A DNA stretch of 64,000 bases from IMCC2047 sp041395865 (GCA_041395865.1 JAWKZQ010000005.1:1-64000); one strand, 5' to 3'; positions 34,691-44,362 are shown, counted from the first letter of the stretch. The notes: a model not told the origin generated them from the letters alone. Program-made: numbers and translations.

Positions 34691-35806
34691 ATGAAAATGA
34701 AAAGTCTGGCATATTCATGTGCCCTGATGGTTGGCTTGTCCGGCGCAGCTCAGGCGCATGAAGAGGTTGATAATGAGGGGAAATTCACCATTCTGTTCGG
34801 TGGCGGTAAGTATTTCACCGACAGCAGCCGTGACTTGGATGATGGCAATGTTGCCGAAATCGGTCTGGGTTATATCATCGACAAGCATTGGGCCATTGAG
34901 GCGATCTACTCGCAAATAAATGGTATCGAGAGCGATATTTCCGGTGCCGATGTGGACGTCGACATGTATCGCCTGGATGCACTTTATCACTTTAACCAGC
35001 GCGGTGGACACTGGACGCCTTACCTGGCTGCTGGTATCGGGGAGCTGGATTTTGATGTTTCCGGCGGCAGCGACAGTGACGAAACGGCATTCAACCTCGG
35101 TGGTGGTGTGAAGTATGCGATCACAAAAGCCGCTTCCCTGCGTGCTGATGTACGTGCCGTTTACGGTGACGAGGACAGCGACCTGGATACGCTGGCAACT
35201 GTGGGTTTGACCTATGTATTTGGTGCCGAGTCTGCGGCAGCGCCATCTGACGAAGATGGCGACGGCGTACTGGATGAGAACGACCAGTGCCCAGGTACAC
35301 CAGCAGGTGTTGCTGTTGACGTATTTGGTTGTGCGTTGGACAGCGACCGTGATGGCGTGCCCGACTACATGGACAAGTGCCCGAATACCAAACAGGGCCT
35401 GGTTGTTGATTCGGACGGTTGTCCGAAGATGATGAAAGAATCGGTCAGCATCGATCTGGAAGTGCTGTTTGATACCAACAAAGCTGAAGTGAAGCCTGCT
35501 TACATGGCTGAGATTCAGGGTGTTGCCGGTTTCATGAACAACTATCCAAAAACCACGGCCGTTATTGAAGGTCACACCGACAGCGTTGGTGATGCAGCCT
35601 ACAACCAAGGCCTGTCTCAGCGTCGCGCTGATGCCGTTCGTGGCGTGCTGGTTGAGGACCTGGGCATTGATGCCGATCGTGTAACAGCGAAAGGCTATGG
35701 CGAAGAAAGACCTCGTGCCAGCAATGCAACCAAAGAGGGTCGCCAGGAAAACCGTCGTGTGACTGCGGTCATTAAGGCGAGCGTTGAAAAGGCGGTAGAA
35801 AAATAA
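34691..35806 (+). CDS. OmpA family outer-membrane protein, OprF-like
   Basis: A 371-residue outer-membrane porin/anchor. Signal peptide (cleavage after AQA, about residue 22), an N-terminal eight-strand barrel, a linker with calcium-type thrombospondin-3 repeats (DEDGDGVLDENDQCP and DSDRDGVPDYMDKCP), and a C-terminal OmpA domain that binds peptidoglycan (IEGHTDSVGD.. and ..QRRADAVRGVL). A strong AAGGAG precedes the ATG. A TATAAT is seen at 34625-34630 with no good -35. A strong terminator follows, so it is a single-gene unit. Confidence 0.93.
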   Translation: MKMKSLAYSCALMVGLSGAAQAHEEVDNEGKFTILFGGGKYFTDSSRDLDDGNVAEIGLGYIIDKHWAIEAIYSQINGIESDISGADVDVDMYRLDALYHFNQRGGHWTPYLAAGIGELDFDVSGGSDSDETAFNLGGGVKYAITKAASLRADVRAVYGDEDSDLDTLATVGLTYVFGAESAAAPSDEDGDGVLDENDQCPGTPAGVAVDVFGCALDSDRDGVPDYMDKCPNTKQGLVVDSDGCPKMMKESVSIDLEVLFDTNKAEVKPAYMAEIQGVAGFMNNYPKTTAVIEGHTDSVGDAAYNQGLSQRRADAVRGVLVEDLGIDADRVTAKGYGEERPRASNATKEGRQENRRVTAVIKASVEKAVEK

Positions 35807-35830
35807 AACCTGTAAGGTTTTGGCCTCAAT

Positions 35831-35866
35831 AAAAAGCCCCGCCGGGTAACCGGCGGGGCTTTTTTT
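35831..35866. terminator. Rho-independent terminator between the OmpA gene and holA
   Basis: AGCCCCGCCGG (35835-35845) and CCGGCGGGGCT (35850-35860) form a perfect 11-bp GC-rich stem with a GTAA loop, A residues before it and a T run (35860-35866) after it. It serves both converging genes. Confidence 0.95.
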
Positions 35867-35879
35867 ATGGGTAACAGGC

Positions 35880-36905
35880 TTATTGGTTGGGGAGCGGGGC
35901 CCCAGCCAGTTGCAACGTGATTCGCTCCAGCTGGTTCCAGAGGTTTCCCCGGTGTATCCCTTTCGCCATCTGGTCGGCTTCTGCGATCTGACGTGTCAAG
36001 GCATCCAGTCTGGTGGTCGAGAGTCGGCTAACGGCTTTCCCCACAAGGGGTTGCCGGTTGCGCCAGATGCCCAGTGACTGCATGGCCTGTTCGGCCTGCT
36101 GCCCGGATTGAATGGCGTGGGCGACCATGGCTAATTGGCGTACTTCACGGCTCAGGGCCCAGATAATCTGTAAAGGCTCGACGCCCTCCTGGTGTAATCC
36201 GGTGAGCATTTTCAGGCACTGACTGGCGTCGCCCTTCAGGGCGTTATCCACCAGGCTGAACAGGTTGTAGCGTGAGCTGTCCACAACACAATGGCGAATG
36301 GTGTCGGCGGTGATGCGGCTGTCGCCTTCCTGTAACAACAGCTTAAGCTTTTCAATCTCCTGGGAGGCGGCTAAAAGATTTCCGTCCACCAACTCCGCCA
36401 GCAGAGTAACCGCGTCGCGCTCCGGGGCTAGGCCGTTCCTGCGCATACGTTGCTCAATCCATTTGGGAAGCTGGTGAGCCTCTATCGGCCAGATTTCAAT
36501 GTGATCCGCTTGACCGGACAGGGCTTTGAACCACTTGCTGTTTTTAGCGGCTTTATCCAGTTTGCCGGTGCTTATGAGCAGCAGGTTGCTTTCAGGCGGA
36601 TTTTCCGCGTAACTGAGCAATGCCTTTGCCCCTTCGTTGCCCGGTTTGCCGCTCGCCAGGCGCAGGTCGATCAGCTTCTGGGCGGCAAACAGGGAAAGGG
36701 CATTGCCGGTACTTAACAGCTCATCCCAATTGAAGTTGCTGTCCGCGATAAGGGTTTCCCGCTCATCGAACTGCGCAGCTTTGGCGGCGCTTCGAATCAG
36801 TTGACAGGCTTCCTGTACCTGAAGCGGCTCGTCGCCTGAGACAATGTAGATCGGCTTCAGGCCTTGCTGGAGGTGTGCTTCCAGTTGATCAAGGCGTATG
36901 GCCAT
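35880..36905 (-). CDS. holA: DNA polymerase III subunit delta
   Basis: Clamp-loader subunit that opens the beta sliding clamp. It is 341 residues, with the family stretches PIYIVSGDEPLQVQEA at the N-terminus, ERETLIADSNFNWDELL, ASQEIEKLKLLL and the C-terminal LLWALSREVRQL-like segment (IIWALSREVRQLA). It overlaps the lptE stop by one base, forming the conserved leuS-lptE-holA operon. Confidence 0.95.
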   Translation of the reverse strand: MAIRLDQLEAHLQQGLKPIYIVSGDEPLQVQEACQLIRSAAKAAQFDERETLIADSNFNWDELLSTGNALSLFAAQKLIDLRLASGKPGNEGAKALLSYAENPPESNLLLISTGKLDKAAKNSKWFKALSGQADHIEIWPIEAHQLPKWIEQRMRRNGLAPERDAVTLLAELVDGNLLAASQEIEKLKLLLQEGDSRITADTIRHCVVDSSRYNLFSLVDNALKGDASQCLKMLTGLHQEGVEPLQIIWALSREVRQLAMVAHAIQSGQQAEQAMQSLGIWRNRQPLVGKAVSRLSTTRLDALTRQIAEADQMAKGIHRGNLWNQLERITLQLAGAPLPNQ

Positions 36906-37432
36906 TATTTTGCTGAAACGTCCGTAGCCGGTTGCAACGCACGGTACCGGCGGAGCAGTTGCTGAATCAGGTCGCGCTGCATTTCTTCGCGGAGCAGGCT
37001 TTCCTCTTCATAGGCGCTTATGGCGTTATCGCGGTTATAGAGATAGGTCTTTTCGACACTGATACGGGTAGGATGTACCCGTTCTTCACCTTCCGAGTCG
37101 ATGACCGAATAAACCAGTGATGAGGTGATCAGGTATTCGGCAACCTTGGCCGTACCTGTTGTACTCAATACTCGCCGTTCATTGTGAATCGGCGATACGG
37201 ACAGCGTATAGGGCGCTTCGGCGGCCGTTTCGGTCAAATCAACATCCATGGCCGAGAACGAGCGCTTCAGTGCGCGGGTAAAGGTGTTGTTTGCCGAGCC
37301 AGCCTGCAGGTGCAGGGTTTGCAGTTCAGTGGGAATAGGCTCAGCCCCGCGCAAGTGCCAGCCACAACCCTGTAACAGCAGGGCAGCTGCCAAAAAAGGT
37401 GCAAACAGTAATTTGAATTTTGACAGCTGCAT
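36905..37432 (-). CDS. lptE: LPS-assembly lipoprotein LptE
   Basis: Outer-membrane lipoprotein that plugs the LptD barrel and takes part in LPS export. The lipobox is LLQGC (about residue 23), followed by GWHLRG, the usual start of the mature protein. Length is 175. It starts 5 bases downstream of leuS. Confidence 0.93.
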   Translation of the reverse strand: MQLSKFKLLFAPFLAAALLLQGCGWHLRGAEPIPTELQTLHLQAGSANNTFTRALKRSFSAMDVDLTETAAEAPYTLSVSPIHNERRVLSTTGTAKVAEYLITSSLVYSVIDSEGEERVHPTRISVEKTYLYNRDNAISAYEEESLLREEMQRDLIQQLLRRYRALQPATDVSAK

Positions 37433-37437
37433 GCGGC

Positions 37438-39909
37438 TTAGCCTCCCACCACAATGTTGATCAGTTTGCCGGGAACCACAATCACCTTGCGGACAGTTTT
37501 CCCTTCGGTGAAACGCTGTACGTTTTCCTCAGCCAGCGCAGTCTTTTCGATGCTTTCCTTGTCGGCTTCCGCATCAACCGAGACACGGGCGCGAACTTTG
37601 CCATTGACCTGTACCACCATTTCAATGGTGGATTGTTCCAGGGCCGTTTCGTCAAATTGGGGCCAGGACTGGTCAATAATTGCCTGGGTATGTCCCAGCT
37701 GCTGCCATAGGGTGTGGCAGATGTGAGGCACGATCGGCGCCAGCAGTTGCACAGCCGCTTCCAGCGCCTCGCGCTCTACCGCCAGGCCCAACGGCGAGGA
37801 ACGGTCAGCGAGCTTGTTGACCTCATTAAGCAGCTCCATCACCGCCGCAATAGCGGTGTTGAAGGTCTGGCGGCGACCGTAGTCATCGGTAACCTTGGCG
37901 ATTGTTGCGTGTGTTTTACGGCGCAGATCCTGCTGGACATTACTCAGTTCACTTGTATTGAGTTCGCCCGGCGTGCCTGCTTCAAGGTGACTTGCCACGG
38001 CCTTCCAGAGACGTTTCAGGAAGCGGTTCGCGCCTTCAACGCCCGAGTCAGACCATTCCAGCGATTGTTCAGGCGGCGCGGCAAACATGGTAAACAGGCG
38101 CACGGTGTCGGCGCCATACTGGTCGATCAGCTCCTGAGGATCAACGGTATTGCCCTTGGATTTGGACATTTTGGCGCCGTCTTTGAGTACCATGCCCTGG
38201 CACAGCAGTTTCTCAAAGGGCTCGTCGCTGTTAATCAGGCCTTCGTCACGCATCAATTTGTGGAAGAAACGCGCGTACAGCAGGTGCAGGATGGCGTGTT
38301 CGATGCCGCCTACATACTGGTCCACAGGCAGCCAGTAGTTGGCTGCATCGGAATCCAGCATGCCCTCCTGGTAGTTGGGGCTGCAGAAGCGTGCGTAATA
38401 CCAGGAGGACTCCATAAAGGTGTCGAAAGTGTCGGTTTCCCGCTCCACGGCCTGTCCGTTCAGCTCAGCTTTACGCCATTCCGGGTCGGCCTTAATGGGG
38501 GAGTGAACGCCGTCCATTTCCACATCTTCGGGAAGGAGCGCCGGCAGGCGGTCGGCGGGTACCGGTACTTCGCCGCCCTCGGGCAGGTTGAAAATGGGAA
38601 TGGGTGAGCCCCAATAGCGTTGACGTGAAACACCCCAGTCGCGCAGGCGGTAGTTCACGGTTTTGCGACCCTTGTTGAGCCCCTGCAGCTTTTCGGCAAT
38701 CGCATCAAAGGCCCGCTCTGAGGTCATGCCGTCAAATTCGCCGGAATGTATCAGCACGCCCTTGTCGGTAAAGGCAGATTCTTCCAGGTTGCAGGGTTGC
38801 TCGTCGGAGGCGGGTGCGATCACCTGTTCAATAGGCAGCCCGTATTGATGGGCGAATTCCCAGTCGCGCTGGTCGTGAGCCGGAACGGCCATCACGGCGC
38901 CGGAGCCATAGCCCATCAGCACAAAGTTAGCGGCATAAACGGGTACTTCGCGACCCGTTAATGGGTGGATTGCCTTAAGGCCGGTATCCATCCCCTTTTT
39001 CTCCATGGTCGCCATATCCGACTCGGCTACGGACTGGGTTTTGCATTCTTGGATGAAGGCGGCCAGTTCCGGGTTGTTCTTGGCAACCGCGAGAGCCAAT
39101 GGGTGTTCGGCGGCAACACCCACGTAGGTAACGCCCATCAGGGTGTCCGGACGGGTGGTGTAAATGTCGAAGTGATCGGGCAACCCTTCGATTGGCGTGG
39201 CTAATTGGAAGGACATTTCCACACCTTCGGAGCGGCCAATCCAGTTGCGCTGCATGGTGCGCACCTGCTCGGGCCAGCCTTCCAGTTTGTCCAGGTCGGC
39301 GAGCAGCTCTTCAGCATAATCGGTGATCTTGATAAACCACTGGGGAATTTCCTTGCGCTCTACAGGGGTGTCGCAACGCCAGCAGCAGCCTTCAATAACC
39401 TGTTCGTTAGCCAGTACCGTCTGGTCGTTAGGGCACCAGTTAACCGCGGAGACTTTTTTGTAAACCATGCCCTTTTCGTAAAGGCGGGTGAAGAACCACT
39501 GTTCCCAGCGGTAATAATCCGGTTGGCAGGTGGCCAGCTCGCGGCTCCAATCGTAAGCAAAGCCCAACTGCTTGAGTTGGCTTTTCATGTATTCAATGTT
39601 GGAGTAGGTCCACTTGGCAGGCGCGGTATTGTTTTTAATGGCGGCGTTTTCGGCCGGTAGGCCGAAGGCGTCCCAGCCCATCGGCTGCATGACGTTTTTA
39701 CCGAGCATGCGCTGGTAGCGGGCAATCACATCGGCAATGGTGTAATTGCGCACGTGCCCCATATGCAGTTTGCCGCTGGGATAGGGGAACATGGCGAGAC
39801 AATAATACTTCTCTTTGCCTGGATCCGGTTGTACCTCAAAACTCTTTTGTTCATCCCAGAAGGCGCGGGCCGCCTGCTCGATGTCATGGGGTTGATAACG
39901 CTCGTCCAT
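37438..39909 (-). CDS. leuS: Leucyl-tRNA synthetase
   Basis: Class I synthetase charging tRNA-Leu, with an editing domain. Signatures: PYPSGKLHMGHVRNY (HIGH motif), the CP1 editing region with TTRPDTLMGVTYV, and KMSKSKGNTVDP (KMSKS). About 823 residues. I start at the ATG at 39909, giving the usual MDE.Y start; a TTG two codons upstream (39915) has better spacing to an AAGG and could be the real start. It is divergent from the DUF1451 gene. Confidence 0.96.
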   Translation of the reverse strand: MDERYQPHDIEQAARAFWDEQKSFEVQPDPGKEKYYCLAMFPYPSGKLHMGHVRNYTIADVIARYQRMLGKNVMQPMGWDAFGLPAENAAIKNNTAPAKWTYSNIEYMKSQLKQLGFAYDWSRELATCQPDYYRWEQWFFTRLYEKGMVYKKVSAVNWCPNDQTVLANEQVIEGCCWRCDTPVERKEIPQWFIKITDYAEELLADLDKLEGWPEQVRTMQRNWIGRSEGVEMSFQLATPIEGLPDHFDIYTTRPDTLMGVTYVGVAAEHPLALAVAKNNPELAAFIQECKTQSVAESDMATMEKKGMDTGLKAIHPLTGREVPVYAANFVLMGYGSGAVMAVPAHDQRDWEFAHQYGLPIEQVIAPASDEQPCNLEESAFTDKGVLIHSGEFDGMTSERAFDAIAEKLQGLNKGRKTVNYRLRDWGVSRQRYWGSPIPIFNLPEGGEVPVPADRLPALLPEDVEMDGVHSPIKADPEWRKAELNGQAVERETDTFDTFMESSWYYARFCSPNYQEGMLDSDAANYWLPVDQYVGGIEHAILHLLYARFFHKLMRDEGLINSDEPFEKLLCQGMVLKDGAKMSKSKGNTVDPQELIDQYGADTVRLFTMFAAPPEQSLEWSDSGVEGANRFLKRLWKAVASHLEAGTPGELNTSELSNVQQDLRRKTHATIAKVTDDYGRRQTFNTAIAAVMELLNEVNKLADRSSPLGLAVEREALEAAVQLLAPIVPHICHTLWQQLGHTQAIIDQSWPQFDETALEQSTIEMVVQVNGKVRARVSVDAEADKESIEKTALAEENVQRFTEGKTVRKVIVVPGKLINIVVGG

Positions 39910-40017
39910 TGTCAAAACTGTACCTTAAAAAGCGAAACGCGTAGCATACTATATTGAGTGTTTGTGATTAAGAGATGAAAGGGCTTTATCCGCTTTAAAT
40001 TCTTGGTGAGGACCACT

Positions 40018-40524
40018 ATGACTGAACATCACGAAAAGGCTTATGAGCGTATTATTCATCGGGTCGAAGAGTCCCTGGACAAGGCTGAAGAGGTGACCTT
40101 CGAAACACTCAAGCAGGAGATCGACCAGGCCATTGAGTTTGAAGAAGAGGTGGAAGAGCTGACCAAGCAGGAAATTAGCCTGCTCGGCGCCTATCTCAAG
40201 CGTGATCTCAAGGATCTCAGCCGCTTTATGGGACAGACCGGAAAAGGACTGGCGGAGTGGCTCAAATTCGATATGGGGTTGCTGGAAAATAAGCTGAAAA
40301 GCCTGTTAAAACAGGTTGCTGACAAGTCCACGCTTGAGCAACACCAGCTTGAAGAGGAGCTTACCGAGCACGACCAGGAAGTGTATGCGAGCGGTGAGTA
40401 CGTCCTGGTCGGTACCTTTGTTTGTACCAATTGCGATGCCGAACAGGAGTTTATCAAACCGGGTTTTTTGATGAGCTGCCAGGAATGCGGCGGCGACCAG
40501 TTCCTGCGCGCCAGCCAGGAATAG
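40018..40524 (+). CDS. ybeL: Zinc ribbon-containing DUF1451 protein (YbeL-like)
   Basis: A 168-residue protein with a helical, strongly charged N-terminal two-thirds and a C-terminal zinc ribbon with two Cys pairs (CTNC and CQEC). The function is unknown; E. coli ybeL is likewise next to leuS. The ATG at 40018 follows GGTGAGG, so I reject the upstream GTG at 40003. Confidence 0.88.
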   Translation: MTEHHEKAYERIIHRVEESLDKAEEVTFETLKQEIDQAIEFEEEVEELTKQEISLLGAYLKRDLKDLSRFMGQTGKGLAEWLKFDMGLLENKLKSLLKQVADKSTLEQHQLEEELTEHDQEVYASGEYVLVGTFVCTNCDAEQEFIKPGFLMSCQECGGDQFLRASQE

Positions 40525-40536
40525 CCGGGATTATCC

Positions 40537-41307
40537 ATGGATGAAATGTTCGTCAGGGCCTTCTTAAAGGCCCTGATACTGCCCCCGTTCGTCAACATAC
40601 TTGTACTTGTCGCGGCGTTGCTGTTGCTGCGACGCTGGAAAGTGCTGCGAGCGCTGCTGGTTGCTGCGTCCCTAGGCAGTTTGGTGTTGCTGAGTATGCC
40701 GATTGTTTCCCAGTTACTGGCCAGCCAGCTGGAGCGCTATCCCGCATTGCAGTGGCAGGCGATCAACCCGGAGGATTACCAGGCAATTGTGGTGCTGGGC
40801 GCAGGGCGCTACCGGCAGGCGCCGGAGTATGGGGGTGAAGATATCCCCAAACACCTTGGGCTTGAGCGGTTGCGTTATGCGGCCTACCTGCAACGAAAAA
40901 CCGGGTTGCCGATCCTGGTCTCAGGTGGCATGTGGTCCGATGATAGTGTCCCTGAAGCCGAGTTTATGGCGCGCATTCTTGAGGGGGAATTCCGGGGCCG
41001 TGTCCCCTGGCGGGAAGGCATTAGCCGAACTACCTGGGAGAATGCGGTTTATTCCCGCCAGATCGCTGAAAAGAACGGCATTGATAAGGTGTTGTTGGTG
41101 ACTCACGCCTGGCATATGCCGCGTGCGGTCTACAGTTTCGAAAAAGCTGGCTTCAAGGTCACGCCAGCGCCTACTGTTTTCAAATCTGTTGATTTACCCG
41201 GTATCGGGGTCATGGATTTTGTGCCCGGGATTAACGCCCTCTACAACAGCACCTGGATGTTGCATGAAATGCTGGGGCTGCTCTGGTACCGGATTTCTTC
41301 CGATTAA
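40537..41307 (+). CDS. DUF218/YdcF family envelope protein (ElyC-like)
   Basis: A 256-residue inner-membrane protein with two N-terminal helices (about residues 14-33 and 37-58) and a DUF218 domain. Its motifs are AIVVLGAG, LPILVSGG, RTTWENAVYS and VLLVTHAWHMPRAVYSFEKAG. E. coli ElyC of this layout affects the lipid carrier for wall and enterobacterial common antigen synthesis; the present role is inferred by resemblance only. It begins 12 bases after the DUF1451 gene. Confidence 0.86.
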   Translation: MDEMFVRAFLKALILPPFVNILVLVAALLLLRRWKVLRALLVAASLGSLVLLSMPIVSQLLASQLERYPALQWQAINPEDYQAIVVLGAGRYRQAPEYGGEDIPKHLGLERLRYAAYLQRKTGLPILVSGGMWSDDSVPEAEFMARILEGEFRGRVPWREGISRTTWENAVYSRQIAEKNGIDKVLLVTHAWHMPRAVYSFEKAGFKVTPAPTVFKSVDLPGIGVMDFVPGINALYNSTWMLHEMLGLLWYRISSD

Positions 41308-41422
41308 CAGGCTGAGTTTTTTCCTTTCCCTAATCCTGTGATTCGCCAGGGCGCAACGGTGGCAACGCATCAATAAAACTCGCTTGAAACAAGCCGTACT
41401 GACAGAGGGTCGTAAAGTGCGG

Positions 41423-41450
41423 TAACAGGCCCTAGAATAGCCGCCTGTTA
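41423..41450. promoter_or_regulatory. Perfect dyad around a possible -10 box upstream of the dehydrogenase gene
   Basis: TAACAGGC (41423-41430) and GCCTGTTA (41443-41450) are a perfect 8-bp inverted repeat with a 12-base spacer. The spacer contains TAGAAT (41433-41438), a good -10 candidate about 37 bases before the start codon, but no good -35 is visible. It could be an operator. Confidence 0.45.
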
Positions 41451-41474
41451 TTAACTGCTTCGAAGGAATTGGCT

Positions 41475-42374
41475 ATGAGTCAGCAGCGCCCCACCTTAGG
41501 TTTTATCGGTCTTGGTTTGATGGGTACCCCCATGACCACCCGTTTGCTGGAGGCCGGTTACAGCGTTAATGTCTGGAATCGCAATGCCGATAAGATGGCT
41601 CCGCTTGTGGAGCGTGGAGCTTGCGGGCAGGCATCCATTGCCGAGCTGGTTCGGTGTTCGGACATCATCATGACCTGCGTAACAAACACCGAAGCCGTGC
41701 AAGCGGTGGTGTTTGATGAGGGCGGTATTGCCGACAGCGGGGCGGCAGGAAAAATCCTGATCGACTTTTCCAGTATAGAGCCCGATGCCACCCGCGAGTT
41801 TGCCGGGCAGTTGCAGGCCCGCTGTGGCATGACCTGGATCGATGCGCCGGTTTCGGGCGGGGTTGCCGGTGCCGAGGCAGGTACGCTGGCCATCATGGCC
41901 GGCGGTGATGAAAGGGTTATTGACAGCGTTCGCCCGATCCTGGAACCGCTGTCGGCCCGTGTCACGCGCATGGGACCGGTCGGAAGCGGTCAGGTGACCA
42001 AGGTCTGCAACCAGATGATCGTCAGCTGCAACGTGATGGTGATGGCTGAAGTGCTCGCGCTGGCGAAAAAGAATGGTGTGGATGCCACCCTGATTCCCCA
42101 GGCATTGAAGGGCGGCTTTGCGGATTCTACCCCTCTGCAAATTACCGGTTCACGCATGGCCGCGGAGGATTTTGAAGCCGTGACCTGGCATGTAAAAACA
42201 CTGCTTAAGGATCTGGATATGGGCGTTGGCCTCTCGAAAAGCCGTGGTTCGGCGACACCCATGACGGGGTTGGCGGCTCAGTTGATGCGCCTGCACGGCA
42301 GCCAGGGAAACCTGGATAACGACCCCTGCACACTGATTCAAATGTATCAGGAGCAATCTGAGAATAACGCATGA
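41475..42374 (+). CDS. NAD(P)-dependent 3-hydroxyisobutyrate dehydrogenase-family oxidoreductase
   Basis: A beta-hydroxyacid dehydrogenase of 299 residues. The Rossmann motif is GFIGLGLMGTPM, the substrate motif DAPVSGGVAGAEAGTLAIMAGG, and the catalytic Lys is in GSGQVTKVCNQM. The substrate could be tartronate semialdehyde, 3-hydroxyisobutyrate or a short semialdehyde (GLYR type); no pathway neighbours settle it. The ATG at 41475 is preferred because AAGGAA precedes it. It overlaps the ABC-F gene by 4 bases. Confidence 0.88.
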   Translation: MSQQRPTLGFIGLGLMGTPMTTRLLEAGYSVNVWNRNADKMAPLVERGACGQASIAELVRCSDIIMTCVTNTEAVQAVVFDEGGIADSGAAGKILIDFSSIEPDATREFAGQLQARCGMTWIDAPVSGGVAGAEAGTLAIMAGGDERVIDSVRPILEPLSARVTRMGPVGSGQVTKVCNQMIVSCNVMVMAEVLALAKKNGVDATLIPQALKGGFADSTPLQITGSRMAAEDFEAVTWHVKTLLKDLDMGVGLSKSRGSATPMTGLAAQLMRLHGSQGNLDNDPCTLIQMYQEQSENNA

Positions 42375-44281
42375 TTGGCCTGAATGAAGTCAGCCTGCAG
42401 CGCGGGCACAAGCCGCTGCTGGAAAAGGCAAACCTGTTGATACATGCCGGCCAGCGGGTTGGCGTGATTGGCGCTAACGGCACCGGTAAATCGAGTCTGT
42501 TCCAGTTGTTTCTTGGGCAATTGCACGCCGATCACGGTGAAGTGTTTTTGCCCAGGCAACTGCGTATTGCCCACATGGCCCAGGAGGTGGCGCACAGTGA
42601 TCGCACTGCACTGGATTATGTATTGGACGGCGATCGCGAATTGCGCGCAACGCAGGCCGCTATTGATGCCGCCCAAGCCAGCCACGACGATCATGCGCTG
42701 GCACACGCATTCGACAAGCTGGACGCCATCGACGGCCACAGTGCCGCCAGCCGAGCCCAGCAGCTGCTCAACGGGCTGGGGTTTGGGCCAGGAGATTACC
42801 AGCGTGCCGTGACAGAGTTTTCCGGTGGCTGGCGAATTCGCCTGAACCTGGCCCAGGCACTGATGTGTCCCTCGGATCTGATGTTGCTGGACGAACCCAC
42901 GAACCACCTGGACCTCGACGCCACGGTGTGGCTGGAACAGTGGCTGTTGCGCTATCAGGGCACGCTGTTGCTGATTTCCCACGACCGGGATTTTCTCGAT
43001 TCTGTGGCTACCCATATTGCGCGGCTTCACCAGCATCAGATTCATTACTACAAGGGCAACTATTCGGCCTATGAGCGCCAGCATGCCGAGCGGATGGCGC
43101 AGCAACAGGCCAATTACGAGAAGCAGCAGGCTGAACGCGAGCACCTGCAGCGCTTTGTCGCACGCTTCAAGGCCAAGGCAAGTAAGGCCAAACAGGCGCA
43201 GAGCCGGGTTAAAGCCCTGGCACGCATGGAAGAGATTGCGCCGGCGCACGTGGATTCGCCGTTCCACTTTGAGTTCAGCGAGCCGCCAAAACCTTCCAAT
43301 CCTTTGCTTTACCTGGAAAAGGCCAGCCTTGGTTATGACGACAAGGAAGTGCTCAGTAACGCAAATTTAAGCATCAGGCCCGGTAGCCGTATTGGTTTGC
43401 TGGGACCGAACGGGGCAGGCAAGTCCACCCTGATCAAGTCCCTGGTGGGTGATCTGTCACTGCGATCGGGGATTCGCCATGCCGGCGATAACCTGGCCAT
43501 CGGTTACTTTGCGCAGCACCAGTTGGAGTCGCTGGATCTGAGTGTCAGCCCGGTGACTCAAATTCAGCGCTTGTCGCCCACAGTAACCGAGCAGGCAATC
43601 CGTAATTTCCTGGGTGGTTTTAATTTCCACGGCGATGTGGCGACCGGTTCCCCGGAAAATTTCTCAGGCGGTGAAAAGGCCCGGTTGGCGCTGGCATTAG
43701 TGGTGTGGCAAAAACCGAACCTGCTGATCATGGATGAACCCACCAACCACCTGGATCTGGAAATGTGCCATGCCCTTACCATGGCGCTGCAAAGCTTTTC
43801 CGGCGCCATGATTCTTGTTTCCCACGACCGGCACCTGTTGCGCAACAGTGTCGATGAGTTTTTGCTGGTGGCCGATGGGCAGGTACAGCTCTTTAACGGT
43901 GACCTGGACGAATACCAGCAATGGATGTTGAAGAGTAAGCAGGAATCGACGGACCCAAAAGCGACCGGGAAGGGCGAAGCGCCCAAGCTGGATCGCAAGG
44001 AACAGCGACGCCAGGCGGCCGAACAGCGGAAACAGCTGCAACCCCTGAAGAAGCAGGTTGCCAAAACCGAAACGGAGATGGAGGCGATTGCGGCAAAGCT
44101 GGACGCGATTGAGGCACAGCTGCTCGATACGGGGCTCTATGAAGCGGCCAGAAAGGATGAGTTACAGGAAATCCTTCAGAACCAGGGTGAACTCAAACAG
44201 CAAAATGAAATGCTGGAAGAGCAGTGGATGCTGTTGAATGAGGAGCTGGAAGCGCTGGAGTTGCTGTTACAGTCAGAATAA
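42371..44281 (+). CDS. ABC-F family ATPase, YheS/Uup type
   Basis: Cytosolic protein with two ABC ATPase domains and no membrane part. Walker A motifs: GANGTGKSS and GPNGAGKST. Signature motifs: FSGGW and FSGGEKAR. A charged linker joins the domains (about residues 230-300), and a Lys/Glu-rich C-terminal coiled coil is present. Length 636 matches E. coli YheS. ABC-F proteins act on the ribosome; no resistance role can be read from sequence. Confidence 0.93.
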   Translation: MIGLNEVSLQRGHKPLLEKANLLIHAGQRVGVIGANGTGKSSLFQLFLGQLHADHGEVFLPRQLRIAHMAQEVAHSDRTALDYVLDGDRELRATQAAIDAAQASHDDHALAHAFDKLDAIDGHSAASRAQQLLNGLGFGPGDYQRAVTEFSGGWRIRLNLAQALMCPSDLMLLDEPTNHLDLDATVWLEQWLLRYQGTLLLISHDRDFLDSVATHIARLHQHQIHYYKGNYSAYERQHAERMAQQQANYEKQQAEREHLQRFVARFKAKASKAKQAQSRVKALARMEEIAPAHVDSPFHFEFSEPPKPSNPLLYLEKASLGYDDKEVLSNANLSIRPGSRIGLLGPNGAGKSTLIKSLVGDLSLRSGIRHAGDNLAIGYFAQHQLESLDLSVSPVTQIQRLSPTVTEQAIRNFLGGFNFHGDVATGSPENFSGGEKARLALALVVWQKPNLLIMDEPTNHLDLEMCHALTMALQSFSGAMILVSHDRHLLRNSVDEFLLVADGQVQLFNGDLDEYQQWMLKSKQESTDPKATGKGEAPKLDRKEQRRQAAEQRKQLQPLKKQVAKTETEMEAIAAKLDAIEAQLLDTGLYEAARKDELQEILQNQGELKQQNEMLEEQWMLLNEELEALELLLQSE

Positions 44282-44342
44282 AGTGCTTTCCTCCCGCCGG
44301 TTTCGCCTGATGGATTTGGCAAATTTTTTCTACTTTTCACGA

Positions 44343-44362
44343 ATTCTGATTTAAGTCAGAAT
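44343..44362. other. Dyad in the leader of the CBS gene
   Basis: ATTCTGA (44343-44349) and TCAGAAT (44356-44362) form a perfect 7-bp inverted repeat with a 6-base centre, about 110 bases before the CBS start. A second short repeat GGCAG/CTGCC follows near 44396-44415. It could be an operator or leader hairpin. The rest of this 189-base AT-rich gap shows nothing definite. Confidence 0.4.

Noticed and set aside
34715..35608. 297-codon open frame antisense to the OmpA-family gene
   Set aside because: The opposite strand carries a clear signal peptide, TSP3 repeats and an OmpA domain; the antisense translation resembles nothing.
37714..38607. 297-codon open frame antisense to leuS
   Set aside because: Entirely within leuS, which has all synthetase motifs on the other strand; no domain in the antisense product.
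42347..43267. 306-codon open frame antisense to the ABC-F gene
   Set aside because: It overlaps the first ATPase domain with its Walker A and signature motifs; a shadow frame.
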